A stretch of DNA of 64,000 nucleotides from Anaerocolumna sp. AGMB13025 (GCF_029689925.1 NZ_CP121445.1:5948501-6012500), one strand, 5' to 3'. Shown: positions 1 to 9,033, counted from the first letter of the stretch. A program made the numbers and translations. The notes: a model not told the origin generated them from the letters alone.

Positions 1-433
1 TAAGCTCAATGGTATCCTTGACGGATTTGGCACTGGTGTAAGGACCGAAGTACTTTGCTTTATCTTTTCCCCTTTCTCTGGCAAACAGTATCCTGGGATA
101 AGCCTCTTGGACGGTAACCTTAATATAAGGATAATTTTTATCATCCTTAAGCATGGTATTATATTTGGGTCTATGTTCTTTAATCAAATTGCTTTCTAAG
201 ACCAGGGCTTCTAATTCGGAATCCGTTATGATATATTCAAAATACTGAATCCTGGCTACCATCTGTTGAATTTTGGGAGTTAAATTCCTGCTGCTCTGAA
301 AATACTGCCTTACGCGGTTCTTAAGGCTGATGGCTTTGCCTACATAGATAATGGTATCATGCTTGTCATGCATAATATATACACCCGGCTTGGCAGGAAG
401 CTTCTTTAATTCCTCTTCTATGTTAAAATACAT
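1..433 (-). CDS. uvrC: UvrABC excinuclease subunit C, N-terminal part (runs off the window)
   Basis: UvrC makes the two incisions around a lesion in nucleotide excision repair. The visible 144 residues are the start of the GIY-YIG nuclease domain that makes the 3' cut: GVYIM near residues 17-21, YVGKA near 30-34, then the conserved stretch containing LESNLIKEHRPKYN. The protein continues past base 1, so the UVR motif, the RNase H-like 5' nuclease and the HhH domain are not seen. I chose the ATG at 433 because AAAGGAG lies just upstream. Identification rests on the family motif and is firm; length and integrity cannot be judged here. Confidence 0.93.
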   Translation of the reverse strand, partial: MYFNIEEELKKLPAKPGVYIMHDKHDTIIYVGKAISLKNRVRQYFQSSRNLTPKIQQMVARIQYFEYIITDSELEALVLESNLIKEHRPKYNTMLKDDKNYPYIKVTVQEAYPRILFARERGKDKAKYFGPYTSAKSVKDTIEL

Positions 434-977
434 GGCATACTCCTTTTATGTGGGGTAACTTTGGAACGTGCTTAGAACGGACCTGATATTTCTTACCTTT
501 AAATCCTGTCCTAAGCTTATCTCTACTCCTATTATATTACATTTTGTGTAGAAATAACAGCGTATGGTATGGGTTTAAACTTAAAAAATAACAAGTCCGT
601 TCTCTGAGTGGCATATATTGGTATGAATCTTTGGCTGTCTTCCATAAAACAATTGAACATGGATGATAATCAAGCCTGTATAACTATATTGAAAAACTAA
701 ACTAGTATATGAGAGATTCAAAAAATCTAATTTACGTATAGTATGATTATCGGCTTAAATAGCATTTTGGAAGCTTTTCCCGCCTTTTCCGGCCTTTTCC
801 AGTTTTCCAGAAACGCTATATTTTAAAAACCTCTTATATCCCAAAGCCCAAACAGCACGGCTTGATTTTGGATTAGATTTTTGACTTAATAGCGTTCTTG
901 TACGGAGGGCAAAAATCAGATTGAATATACTGATATTACTATACCTGATATGTGATTTTTAACACTCAACTTATATA
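434..977. other. Intergenic region between uvrC and ftsH
   Basis: I see no credible gene here. On the minus strand TATAAT at 531-536 could be the -10 of a uvrC promoter, but its -35 is weak. At about 775-820 there is a short tandem pattern built on CCTTTTCC (about four imperfect copies, period near 10). No clear intrinsic terminator for ftsH is visible just downstream of its stop. Confidence 0.5.
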
Positions 978-2900
978 CTATAAATCTAAACTCATTGTAT
1001 CAATCCTTGGAAGCTCGGTATTATCTGCATTCGCAGTATCTTCCACCGGTATTCCCTTTACCTCATGGAAAATTTCCATGAATTCTTTACCGGTAATAGT
1101 TTCTTTTTCTACCAGGAATGCTGCAATCCGATCAAGTACTTCCCTGTTATCGGCAAGTAAAGCTTCCGCTCTTTGATAGCATTGTTTTAAAAGAGCCATA
1201 ACTTCCTGATCAATTTCTGCTGCTGTTGCATCACCACAGTTTAGGACTGCCCTGCCGTCTAAGTAACGGTTCTCAATGGATTCAAGTCCCATCAGTCCAA
1301 ACTTCTCGGACATACCATATTGGGTTACCATTGCCCTGGCTAACTGGGTGGCTTTCTCAATATCGTTGGAAGCTCCGGTGGTTATAGAACTAAATACCAG
1401 CTGTTCCGCCGCGCGTCCTCCATAGAGAGTTACGATTCTGGCTAACAGTTCATCCTTGCTCATAAGATACTTTTCTTCTTCCGGAACCTGCATTACATAT
1501 CCAAGAGAACCCATGGTCCTTGGTACAATGGTAATCTTTTGAACTGGTTCTGCTTTCTTCTCAAGAGCAGTTACCAGCGCATGACCTACTTCATGATATG
1601 CTACAATCTGCTTTTCTTCCTTATTAAGAATACGGTCCTTTTTCTCTTTACCGGCTACAACAACCTCCACCGATTCAAATAAATCTTCCTGAGTCACTAC
1701 CGTTCTGCCTTTTTTAACGGCAAGAATAGCTGCTTCGTTAATCATATTGGCAAGATCGGAACCAACTGCGCCTGAGGTCGCAAGACCGATGGCTTCTAAA
1801 TCTACAGAATCATGCATTAGTACGTCTTTTGCATGAACCTTTAATATATCAATACGTCCCTTTAAGTCGGGTTTATCAACAATAACACGGCGATCAAAAC
1901 GACCTGGTCTAAGAAGTGCCTTATCTAATACTTCCGGACGGTTGGTAGCTGCCAGGATAACAAGACCTTTGGAAGTATCAAAACCATCCATTTCAGATAA
2001 CAGCTGATTCAAGGTTTGTTCTCTTTCATCATTACCGCCGCCGTAGTGGGAATCCCTGCTTTTACCGATGGCATCCACTTCATCGATAAAGATAATACAG
2101 GGAGCCATGGATTGTGCCTGTTTAAATAAATCCCTTACTCTGGAGGCACCTACACCTACAAACATCTCCACAAAGTCAGAACCCGACAGGGAGAAGAAGG
2201 GAACTTTCGCTTCTCCGGCAACCGCCTTGGCAAGTAACGTCTTACCGGTTCCGGGAGGTCCTACCAACAAAGCACCTTTTGGAAGCTTTGCACCAATTCT
2301 GGTGTACTTACCGGGATTATGAAGGAAATCTACCAATTCGGTCAGAGACTCTTTCGCTTCCTCCTGACCTGCTACATCTTTAAAGGTAACTCCGGTTTCC
2401 TTCTCCACATAAACCTTCGCATTGCTTTTACCGACGCCGCCCATCATACCGCCGCCGCTCTTGGATATCATCTTAAATAAGAACCACATCACCAGATAAA
2501 TCAGTGCAAATGGTAAAATCCATACCAAAATAAAATCAAGAATTGTGGTTTTGTTATTCACAATCTCTGGATTAATCGTAACACCTGCTTTTAGCAACCG
2601 GTTCGTTAAATCACCATCATTCATGACTCCTGTATAATAGGACATCTTATAAAGCGGATTTGGCTGCTTCACTGGTTCTATGACAATTTTATCAGGCTGT
2701 ATGTTAACTGATTTTATTTCCCCTTTATCTAACATGTCGATAAATTTATCGTAAGAAATCTCTACATTGCTGCCGGCTTTGAACTGATTCGTCGTAAATG
2801 TAAATAAAGCAAGGGTAACAATTGCAGCAATTAAAATATAAATAAAAGTTTTCTTATTGTTCATTCCGTTTTTGTTATTGTTCGGTTTTTTATTATCCAT
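978..2900 (-). CDS. ftsH: ATP-dependent zinc metalloprotease FtsH
   Basis: Membrane-anchored AAA+ protease that degrades misassembled membrane proteins and short-lived regulators. In order: a transmembrane helix near residues 18-36, an extracytoplasmic segment, a second transmembrane helix near 121-143, a glycine-rich linker, the AAA domain with Walker A GPPGTGKT and Walker B IIFIDEVDAIG, the second region of homology with the arginine pair in PGRFDRR, and the M41 zinc protease motif HEVGH. The 640-residue length is normal. AAGGAGG sits before the ATG at 2900. No cell-division genes adjoin it, so it looks like a single-gene unit. Confidence 0.97.
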   Translation of the reverse strand: MDNKKPNNNKNGMNNKKTFIYILIAAIVTLALFTFTTNQFKAGSNVEISYDKFIDMLDKGEIKSVNIQPDKIVIEPVKQPNPLYKMSYYTGVMNDGDLTNRLLKAGVTINPEIVNNKTTILDFILVWILPFALIYLVMWFLFKMISKSGGGMMGGVGKSNAKVYVEKETGVTFKDVAGQEEAKESLTELVDFLHNPGKYTRIGAKLPKGALLVGPPGTGKTLLAKAVAGEAKVPFFSLSGSDFVEMFVGVGASRVRDLFKQAQSMAPCIIFIDEVDAIGKSRDSHYGGGNDEREQTLNQLLSEMDGFDTSKGLVILAATNRPEVLDKALLRPGRFDRRVIVDKPDLKGRIDILKVHAKDVLMHDSVDLEAIGLATSGAVGSDLANMINEAAILAVKKGRTVVTQEDLFESVEVVVAGKEKKDRILNKEEKQIVAYHEVGHALVTALEKKAEPVQKITIVPRTMGSLGYVMQVPEEEKYLMSKDELLARIVTLYGGRAAEQLVFSSITTGASNDIEKATQLARAMVTQYGMSEKFGLMGLESIENRYLDGRAVLNCGDATAAEIDQEVMALLKQCYQRAEALLADNREVLDRIAAFLVEKETITGKEFMEIFHEVKGIPVEDTANADNTELPRIDTMSLDL

Positions 2901-3115
2901 ACCCTACCTCCTTCGTATTATTTTTTAATATTATTTTGATAGGTATAAACCATATTTTTAACTATTTGCCTGTCATGCATAAAGCATAGTTTTGTATATT
3001 TACCGTATTTATGCGAAATTCTTATATTGGGGATGAAAAAGAATTTAATAGACACACTTCATTATAATGTTAGTCTAATTATAAATCAATACATATGTCA
3101 TGAATTTTTTATGCT

Positions 3116-3334
3116 CTAAATTAAAAAACTATTAACTTTTTTGATTTTTTTAAAAATTCTACTGGATTTCTTGAAGCAATGATAGTATAATAGCATGTGA
3201 TTGTTTAAAAATGTGCTTGTTAAGCAGCAAGCAATATGAAATGTTAGTATCAAAAACGGCTCTACCCTTATTTCAAACGCCTTAAACCGATGGAATGCAC
3301 GACTGCCGTCGACTGTTTTTAGGGCTTTTTTCAT
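3116..3334 (-). CDS. Doubtful 72-residue ORF behind structured element A
   Basis: I do not recognise this protein. It is basic with one hydrophobic stretch near residues 28-52 and a lysine-rich tail. The only reason to list it is position: its ATG lies 6 bases after a GGGTG ribosome-binding motif ending the element at 3341-3444, the same arrangement as the HPr-like gene behind the second copy at 62 kb. It shows no similarity to that HPr-like protein. It may be a real small gene, a decayed one, or chance. Confidence 0.25.
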   Translation of the reverse strand: MKKALKTVDGSRAFHRFKAFEIRVEPFLILTFHIACCLTSTFLNNHMLLYYHCFKKSSRIFKKIKKVNSFLI

Positions 3335-3340
3335 TATTTA

Positions 3341-3444
3341 CACCCATTGCATATTGCAGGTCGGCCTGCGATACTGCCACAAATAATAAAAGGGTGAAAG
3401 AATCCACAAATGGCAACCTTTCTTACTTAAATTTTCTTTCACAC
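3341..3444 (-). ncRNA. Structured leader element, copy A (candidate cis-regulatory RNA)
   Basis: Read on the minus strand it forms a hairpin P1 (arms at 3435-3444 and 3392-3401), a loop segment GCCA at 3411-3414 that can pair with TGGC at 3376-3379 to make a pseudoknot, then a hairpin P3 with arms 3365-3369 and 3356-3360 (GCAGG/CCTGC), then GGGTG as a likely ribosome binding site. It aligns along its whole length with the element at 62424-62526, and arm changes between the copies preserve pairing. It overlaps the promoter region of pyrG on the opposite strand. I cannot assign it to a known riboswitch class. Confidence 0.6.
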
Positions 3445-3445
3445 T

Positions 3446-3474
3446 TTAACCTCACAACATCCGTATGATATAAA
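3446..3474 (+). promoter_or_regulatory. Candidate sigma-A promoter of pyrG
   Basis: TTAACC and TATAAA are separated by 17 bases, about 55 bases before the pyrG start. The -10 is good and the -35 moderate. It sits back to back with structured element A on the other strand. Confidence 0.5.
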
Positions 3475-3526
3475 GTATGCTTGTGTAACAAACAATAAAT
3501 ATTAAAATCGAAGGAGGAATCATAGA

Positions 3527-5131
3527 ATGGGAGTTAAGTATGTATTTGTAACCGGAGGCGTAGTATCAGGTTTAGGAAAAGGTATCACTGCTGCTTCCCT
3601 TGGAAGACTGCTGAAAGAACGCGGCTATCATGTAACGATGCAGAAGTTTGATCCTTACATTAATATTGACCCCGGTACCATGAACCCAATACAGCATGGT
3701 GAGGTATTCGTGACGGATGATGGTGCAGAAACTGATCTTGATTTAGGTCATTACGAGCGATTTATCGACGAAAGCTTGACAAAACAATCCAACGTTACAA
3801 CCGGTAAAATATATTGGTCCGTATTATCCAAAGAAAGACGCGGTGACTTTGGCGGCGGAACTGTCCAGGTAATTCCCCATATTACGAATGAAATCAAAAA
3901 CCGTTTTTACCATAACGAAGGCTGTGAAGATACCCAAATCGCCATTATCGAAGTAGGCGGTACTGTTGGTGACATCGAAAGCCAGCCCTTTCTCGAAGCG
4001 ATTCGTCAATTCCAGCATGATGTTGGTCCTGAAAACGCAATTCTTATTCACGTAACCTTAATCCCTTATCTAAAAGCTTCCGGTGAAATGAAAACAAAAC
4101 CTACCCAGGCAAGTGTAAAAGAGCTTCAAGGTATGGGTATCCGCCCGGATATTATTGTATGCAGAACCGAACTCCCCTTAGAACCAGGCATTAAGGAAAA
4201 GATTGCACTCTTTTGTAATGTACCCAGCAATCATGTTATCCAGAATCTGGATGTGGAAACCCTATATGAAGCTCCTCTGGCAATGGAAAAAGAACACCTG
4301 GCTAATATTGCCTGCGAATGCCTTGACTTAGATTGTCCCACTCCAGACTTAAGCGCATGGGAAAAAATGGTGAAAGCGTTAAAACATCCTGAAAAAGAAG
4401 TTACCGTTGCTTTAGTCGGAAAATATACACAGCTTCATGATGCATATATCAGTGTTGTGGAATCTTTAAAACATGGTGCTGTTGCACATAATGCCTCTAT
4501 TAATATAAAATGGATTCCTTCCGAAACTTTAACCGATGAAAATGCAGCCGGAATTCTTTCTGATGTAAGCGGAATACTAGTTCCCGGCGGATTTGGTGAC
4601 AGGGGTATCGAAGGTAAGATCTCAGCTATTAAGTATGCCCGTGAAAACAACATACCATTCCTTGGACTTTGCCTTGGAATGCAGTTAGCCATTGTTGAGT
4701 TCTCCCGCCATGTGATTGGTTTCTCGGATGCCCACAGTGTGGAACTTGATCCTGGCACTACCCACCCGGTCATTCACCTTATGCCGGAGCAGGATGGTAT
4801 TGAAGATATCGGTGGTACGTTAAGACTTGGTTCTTATCCTTGTGTACTGGATGAAACCAGCAAGGCCTATGAATTATATGGAGAAAAGACCATTCACGAA
4901 AGACACCGTCACCGTTATGAAGTAAATAACTATTACCGTGAAGATTTTATCCGTGGCGGTATTAAGTTATCCGGATTATCTCCTGACGGACGTATTGTGG
5001 AGATGATGGAATTAGAAAACCATCCCTGGTTTGTTGCTACTCAGGCTCATCCGGAATTTAAGTCAAGACCCAACAGACCACATCCTTTGTTTAAGGGGTT
5101 TGTGGGAGCAGCACTTGAGTATCAAGGGTAG
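3527..5131 (+). CDS. pyrG: CTP synthase
   Basis: Makes CTP from UTP, ATP and glutamine, the last step of pyrimidine nucleotide synthesis. The N-terminal synthetase domain opens with YVFVTGGVVSGLGKG and carries the ATP/UTP-binding segment with HYERF. The C-terminal class I glutamine amidotransferase has the oxyanion loop VPGGFGDRG, the nucleophile in LGLCLGMQ and the His-Glu pair in THPE-type context (AQAHPEFKS). The 534-residue length is standard. GAAGGAGG lies before the ATG. Monocistronic: its own terminator follows. Confidence 0.98.
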   Translation: MGVKYVFVTGGVVSGLGKGITAASLGRLLKERGYHVTMQKFDPYINIDPGTMNPIQHGEVFVTDDGAETDLDLGHYERFIDESLTKQSNVTTGKIYWSVLSKERRGDFGGGTVQVIPHITNEIKNRFYHNEGCEDTQIAIIEVGGTVGDIESQPFLEAIRQFQHDVGPENAILIHVTLIPYLKASGEMKTKPTQASVKELQGMGIRPDIIVCRTELPLEPGIKEKIALFCNVPSNHVIQNLDVETLYEAPLAMEKEHLANIACECLDLDCPTPDLSAWEKMVKALKHPEKEVTVALVGKYTQLHDAYISVVESLKHGAVAHNASINIKWIPSETLTDENAAGILSDVSGILVPGGFGDRGIEGKISAIKYARENNIPFLGLCLGMQLAIVEFSRHVIGFSDAHSVELDPGTTHPVIHLMPEQDGIEDIGGTLRLGSYPCVLDETSKAYELYGEKTIHERHRHRYEVNNYYREDFIRGGIKLSGLSPDGRIVEMMELENHPWFVATQAHPEFKSRPNRPHPLFKGFVGAALEYQG

Positions 5132-5165
5132 GGTCGTGTGGATTGGTTTTTGCGTAGATTAGTTA

Positions 5166-5192
5166 GAGGCGGGATTCTTTGAATCCCGCCTC
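5166..5192 (+). terminator. Intrinsic terminator of pyrG
   Basis: A perfect 12-bp stem (GAGGCGGGATTC with its complement), a 3-base loop, and TTTA just after the stem. It lies 35 bases after the pyrG stop. Confidence 0.85.
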
Positions 5193-5219
5193 TTTACTGT
5201 GTTATTTTATTATTTCCAT

Positions 5220-5666
5220 TTAATCTTTTTTCACCAAAGATACCAATGCCATTAATGCTGAACCCACAAAGATGCAGATATCTGAAATATTAAATACTAT
5301 CTTTTTTAAGAAACTAAAGCTGAAATAATCAACTACATACCCTCTTTTCAAACGGTCATAAACATTGCTTAACGCTCCTCCTGATACCAGCGACAGACTT
5401 AATTTCAGCAAATAATTGCCTTTCTTAGGTAATAATACAGCGAATACTAACAATAGGATACCCAATAAGGTTAAGGTAATTATTTTTACGGTCTGTACAT
5501 TATTTTCCATAAAATTAAGCATGGCACCTTTATTGTGATACCGTTCAATTATGATTTTGCCTTGCAGAATTTCTTCCTTTTTGTGCATTTCCTTGTTTTC
5601 TTCAATATATTTTTTAACTATGAGTTCGGTAATGAATATTGCTGCAACTATCAATATATAGATCAT
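5220..5666 (-). CDS. Signal peptidase II-like membrane protein (divergent LspA)
   Basis: The LspA family cleaves prolipoproteins inside the membrane with two aspartates. Here, 148 residues with about four hydrophobic segments carry the family blocks NKGAMLNF near residues 45-52, GGALSNVYDRLKRGYVVDYF near 95-114 and FNISD near 125; the two catalytic aspartates are the ones in VVDYF and NISD. The first-helix motif, normally Asp-Gln-x-x-Lys, is replaced by TELIVKK, so this is a divergent member. AAGGAGG precedes the ATG. It may be a lineage-specific paralogue rather than the main LspA; whether it is active cannot be told from sequence. Confidence 0.72.
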   Translation of the reverse strand: MIYILIVAAIFITELIVKKYIEENKEMHKKEEILQGKIIIERYHNKGAMLNFMENNVQTVKIITLTLLGILLLVFAVLLPKKGNYLLKLSLSLVSGGALSNVYDRLKRGYVVDYFSFSFLKKIVFNISDICIFVGSALMALVSLVKKD

Positions 5667-6200
5667 TGAGGTCCTCCTTATTAACTATCTGGATTGTGAA
5701 TGTTAACAAATCACACGCTTGGTACAAAATACTTACTGAAACCAAATTACAAATTGCATACCATATTTGATATGAATTTTTATCATGATTCTTGTTTGTT
5801 ATTTGTTATTATAATTATAATGAAAAAAGACAAACTTAGCAATAAGGTTAAGCTTGTATTACAGATATTTTACAACTGATAATTTTACAAATTTCTTAGT
5901 AACAAGCGTTTATTATTAAATTATCCCTCTAATAAAGAACTATACTACATATAAATAATAATTTATGCATAATAATTTATACAACTCTTTATGACTGTAT
6001 CTTATTCTGGCATATGTTAATTAAAAACCATATGACTGAATGGTAATTATCTCGAATTATCTCAAAATCACATATTGGCGTTACTCTAGTATTTCACATA
6101 TACTTTAATCTAAATGGCATCTCATAACCTATTCTGGTCTCGTAACATTATACTTTTCTCTAAGATTGATTGTGTAATGGCAAAATAAAAACAAAATCAT
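5667..6200. other. AT-rich intergenic region
   Basis: No gene seen. It contains small direct repeats, for example two copies of ATAATAATTTAT near 5955-5980 and two of AATTATCTC near 6045-6065. No convincing terminator or promoter. Confidence 0.5.
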
Positions 6201-7214
6201 TCATAACGTCCAAGTTTTAGCAAGTTCATAATAAGTATTTGCCTGGTCCTCTATGCCTAATTCTTTATAGCATAGTGCCAGACGTTCTAACGGATAATTC
6301 CCGGAGTAATGGATATTCAGATCACTTTCCGTTTCATAAGCAGCATTGTAAAACCATATGGTTGCTTCTTTATAATCCTTTAATCGAAAGTAATATTCGC
6401 CTACATCATAGCATACTTCCGCACTTGCTTTATCCAAGGAAATATTTTTTAAAGCGTATTTCATTATCTGCGCCGGTTCCATCTTTATCACCCCGCACCT
6501 CACCAGAATACACTGCACCTGCTTTAGCTGCTCCAGTGGTATCGCTTGTTCCGAAAGTTCTTCAAAATAGCATTCCGCTGCTAAAAAATCAGCCTCAGTT
6601 CCTGTAATAAACAATTCTCTGGCATACATACTTTGGACTTTTGCCGATAAAACCTTGCCGCTTCCGATTATTTTCTGAAAGATCCCAAAATCTCTTTGTC
6701 CGTGGTTGTCTTCCGGAAGATGTATGATCTCAATCTCACTGTTATATATTACCGGCTCCAGGGCTACGGATTCATGGATTGGGTCAATCCAGTAAAAGTT
6801 TCTTACTCTTTTATAGAGCTTTGGCCGATATTCCGTATCAAAATTATAAGTAGTGTTATGCTGCAATTGATTGGTATAAAGCATTTGTACAATCTCTATT
6901 TCTGGAAGCAGTGATTGTTTTAGCTGCATAAATTTATTCCTGTTTTCCGTATCAATCACTTCATCTGCATCGGCTGCATATATGTATTCCATTGAAGCTT
7001 TGGAGAAAGAAAAATTTCTGGCTGATGAAAAATCATCTGCCCATATGTAATCAAATACCTGATCCGTATAAGTGAAAGCGATTTCCTTCGTTCTATCTTT
7101 GGAACCGGTATCGATAATTATAATTTCATCTGCAATATCTTTTAGGCTGTCTAAACACCTGGCTAAAATCTTCTCTTCATTTTTTACGATCAGGCATGCA
7201 CTGATTGTTATCAT
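6201..7214 (-). CDS. Family 2 glycosyltransferase with C-terminal TPR-like repeats
   Basis: The first 100 residues are a GT-A catalytic domain: ISACLIVKNEE at the start, then IIIIDTGSKDRT, the DDF and DADE acidic motifs (about residues 60 and 82). The rest is helical with TPR-like units, for example VCYDVGEYYFRLKDYKEATIW (only part of the unit is quoted in other words: a Tyr/Ala-rich helix pair). This architecture matches the SunS-like, TPR-containing family 2 enzymes, some of which glycosylate peptides. It lies at the far end of the flagellin sugar island, separated from the main block by a gene desert. Acceptor and sugar are unknown. Confidence 0.85.
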   Translation of the reverse strand: MITISACLIVKNEEKILARCLDSLKDIADEIIIIDTGSKDRTKEIAFTYTDQVFDYIWADDFSSARNFSFSKASMEYIYAADADEVIDTENRNKFMQLKQSLLPEIEIVQMLYTNQLQHNTTYNFDTEYRPKLYKRVRNFYWIDPIHESVALEPVIYNSEIEIIHLPEDNHGQRDFGIFQKIIGSGKVLSAKVQSMYARELFITGTEADFLAAECYFEELSEQAIPLEQLKQVQCILVRCGVIKMEPAQIMKYALKNISLDKASAEVCYDVGEYYFRLKDYKEATIWFYNAAYETESDLNIHYSGNYPLERLALCYKELGIEDQANTYYELAKTWTL

Positions 7215-7325
7215 TTGGGACTCCTTGTGCCATGTTGCTTTGGTATTTTACATTTATCATTAACTTATTATATTCTAATTAACGGTTTAATAAGAAGTGC
7301 TTTTAGATTTTAATTAAAAGTGTAA

Positions 7326-7706
7326 TTAGTTAGCTGCGTTGATTTTAACAGAAATCTTAGCTTCAATTGTCTGCAACAAAGGTATAATACCTTTTTCTAA
7401 GTTGTCCGCGATTTTTAGATCATCCTGAGCTTGTAAGCCGCTTCCCAACTCTTGTATGGAAGCATTCATTCTTTCCTTATCAAGGGATTCTCCGTTATCA
7501 TTAATAATATCCATGGTATGATTCAGTACTTGGATGGTCCAATTGATTCCATTAATTATGATACTTAATAGTTCCTTGGTATCTTCCCGTCTTCCTTCCC
7601 TAAGCTCTGCAATCATACTTTCTACCGCCGGAATTAACTTCTGATTATATTGGTATAGTTCCTCCAATGCTTCCATCTGCTGTATTTTATACTCTTTTTC
7701 ACTCAT
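7326..7706 (-). CDS. Small helical protein, island 'bookend' A
   Basis: 126 residues, predicted mostly helix, no signal peptide or membrane segment. I do not know a named family. Its C-terminal part (QAQDDLKIADNLEKGIIPLL) resembles that of the 96-residue protein at 34120-34410 and the N-terminal region of the Maf protein at 29411-31117. It therefore probably belongs with the Maf/flagellin glycosylation machinery. No ribosome binding site is seen just before the ATG; AAGGAG lies about 45 bases upstream, with a GAGATTT/AAATCTC hairpin between. Confidence 0.6.
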   Translation of the reverse strand: MSEKEYKIQQMEALEELYQYNQKLIPAVESMIAELREGRREDTKELLSIIINGINWTIQVLNHTMDIINDNGESLDKERMNASIQELGSGLQAQDDLKIADNLEKGIIPLLQTIEAKISVKINAAN

Positions 7707-7744
7707 GGTTTTAGTTTTACTGAGATTTGTAAAATCTCTTACTC

Positions 7745-8230
7745 CTTAATTTGATATTTGAACATTGTTTTGGTAACATAAAAATTGTGAGATATGAATA
7801 TTGATTTGATTTCGTATCAAATGGTTTCAGAATTTAAACATTTTAATTATGCTTTTTATAATATTAGAAATGTTTTGGGGTTTATAAATATTGGTTTTTT
7901 GACATAAATATATTGGGTATTACAAATATTGGTTTTATATCATAAGATGTTTTGGAATTTGTAAACATAGTTTTTGGGTTACATAAAATCTTTTGGGTTT
8001 ATAAATATTGGTTTCAGAGAAATGTTCTGGTATTATAATTATTGGTCTCCAATAAATGCTTTGGTATTATAAATGATGATTTCTTATAAAATTCTTAGGC
8101 ATTATAAATAATAATTTCTTATAAAATGCCTTTGTATTATAAATATCGGTTTTTAAAAAATGACTTTTGATAATATAAACATTGTTTGCCGTAACTTACA
8201 ATGTCCTAGGTATTATTTATATTAGTTACC
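7745..8230. repeat. Degenerate tandem repeat, unit about 34-40 bp
   Basis: About ten to twelve imperfect units follow head to tail. The most stable core is GGTATTATAAATATTGGTTT, preceded by AAATGYTTT; good copies lie near 7860-7900, 7905-7945, 7995-8030, 8035-8070, 8070-8105 and 8105-8150. The units are very AT-rich and differ in length. The array lies directly upstream (in the minus reading sense) of the bookend gene at 7326-7706. Confidence 0.7.
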
Positions 8231-9033
8231 AGAAATTAAATAATTTAAATACTATTCAAATATAAATTTGCTCTCATGAAAAAATATGTTTTATGAAAAC
8301 AAAATCACTAGTTTACATATTTGTTATATATTTCCATTCATACTAATTACCCATAAAATCGTATAATAAAGCATGTATATTCTTATACTTCTTAGGTACA
8401 AATTCCTATAAATTCAAAGATTCATCTAGTTGACAGGCGCAATTCTTATTGTGTTAAATGTAAATTATTTTAAATTATTTTGTTGAAAAAGACAACAGAA
8501 ATTATAAATATTTTACGTTTTTATGTCATTTTTTGTATGCACTTTTTACATATAATGCCTTTAAAAATTGTCGTTTTACCAATATTGTATAATACTTTAT
8601 GTCGTGTTATACTCTTTGTATAGAAATTTTCTATATCTTCTATATCTTGTAATATCTATTTATTCTTTATAAATTGAGTTATTTGTCTTATATTAAAATC
8701 TCAATTTTCTTAATTTCTATTTCATGTGATGGAGTTTTTAGAGGGGAGTATGTCTAGAAACTCCTGTCTTGTTTTATTGATGGTTGTTTGCTATAATTTC
8801 GCAGCATTGTCATACAATGCTTCTTATAATTTATTCTATATTTTGAGTATATATTGAATTCATCTGTAAAATAACGAGCTTCTTTTATTTAATTAATATA
8901 AATCAGACGTAATTCTGGAGTAGACCGCTATAACCTTTTCCCTCTTTGTGTATTTAACTATTAATTGTTTCATATTACAATTAATAAATTTAATACTATT
9001 ATTAAAATATACCGAATTATAAAATCTATCTTT
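8231..9033. other. AT-rich gene desert at the 3' end of the sugar island
   Basis: No open frame of credible length and no RNA gene recognised, apart from the hairpin at 8731-8764. The composition is markedly AT-rich. Confidence 0.5.
8731..8764. other. Long inverted repeat in the gene desert
   Basis: GGAGTTTTTAGA and TCTAGAAACTCC pair around a 10-base loop. On the plus strand a moderately T-rich stretch follows; on the minus strand there is none, so it is not an obvious terminator of the gene at 9034. Confidence 0.45.

Noticed and set aside
3341..3444. Insertion sequence or integrase remnant at the repeated element
   Set aside because: No transposase frame, terminal inverted repeats or target duplication was seen at either copy; the internal pairing fits an RNA better, although a small hairpin element is not excluded.
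4435..4773. 112-residue frame antisense to pyrG
   Set aside because: It lies wholly inside the conserved CTP synthase gene on the other strand and has no ribosome binding site or recognisable sequence.
7745..8230. CRISPR array suggested by the 34-40-bp period
   Set aside because: Units are degenerate end to end, with no constant repeat alternating with unique spacers, and there are no cas genes nearby.
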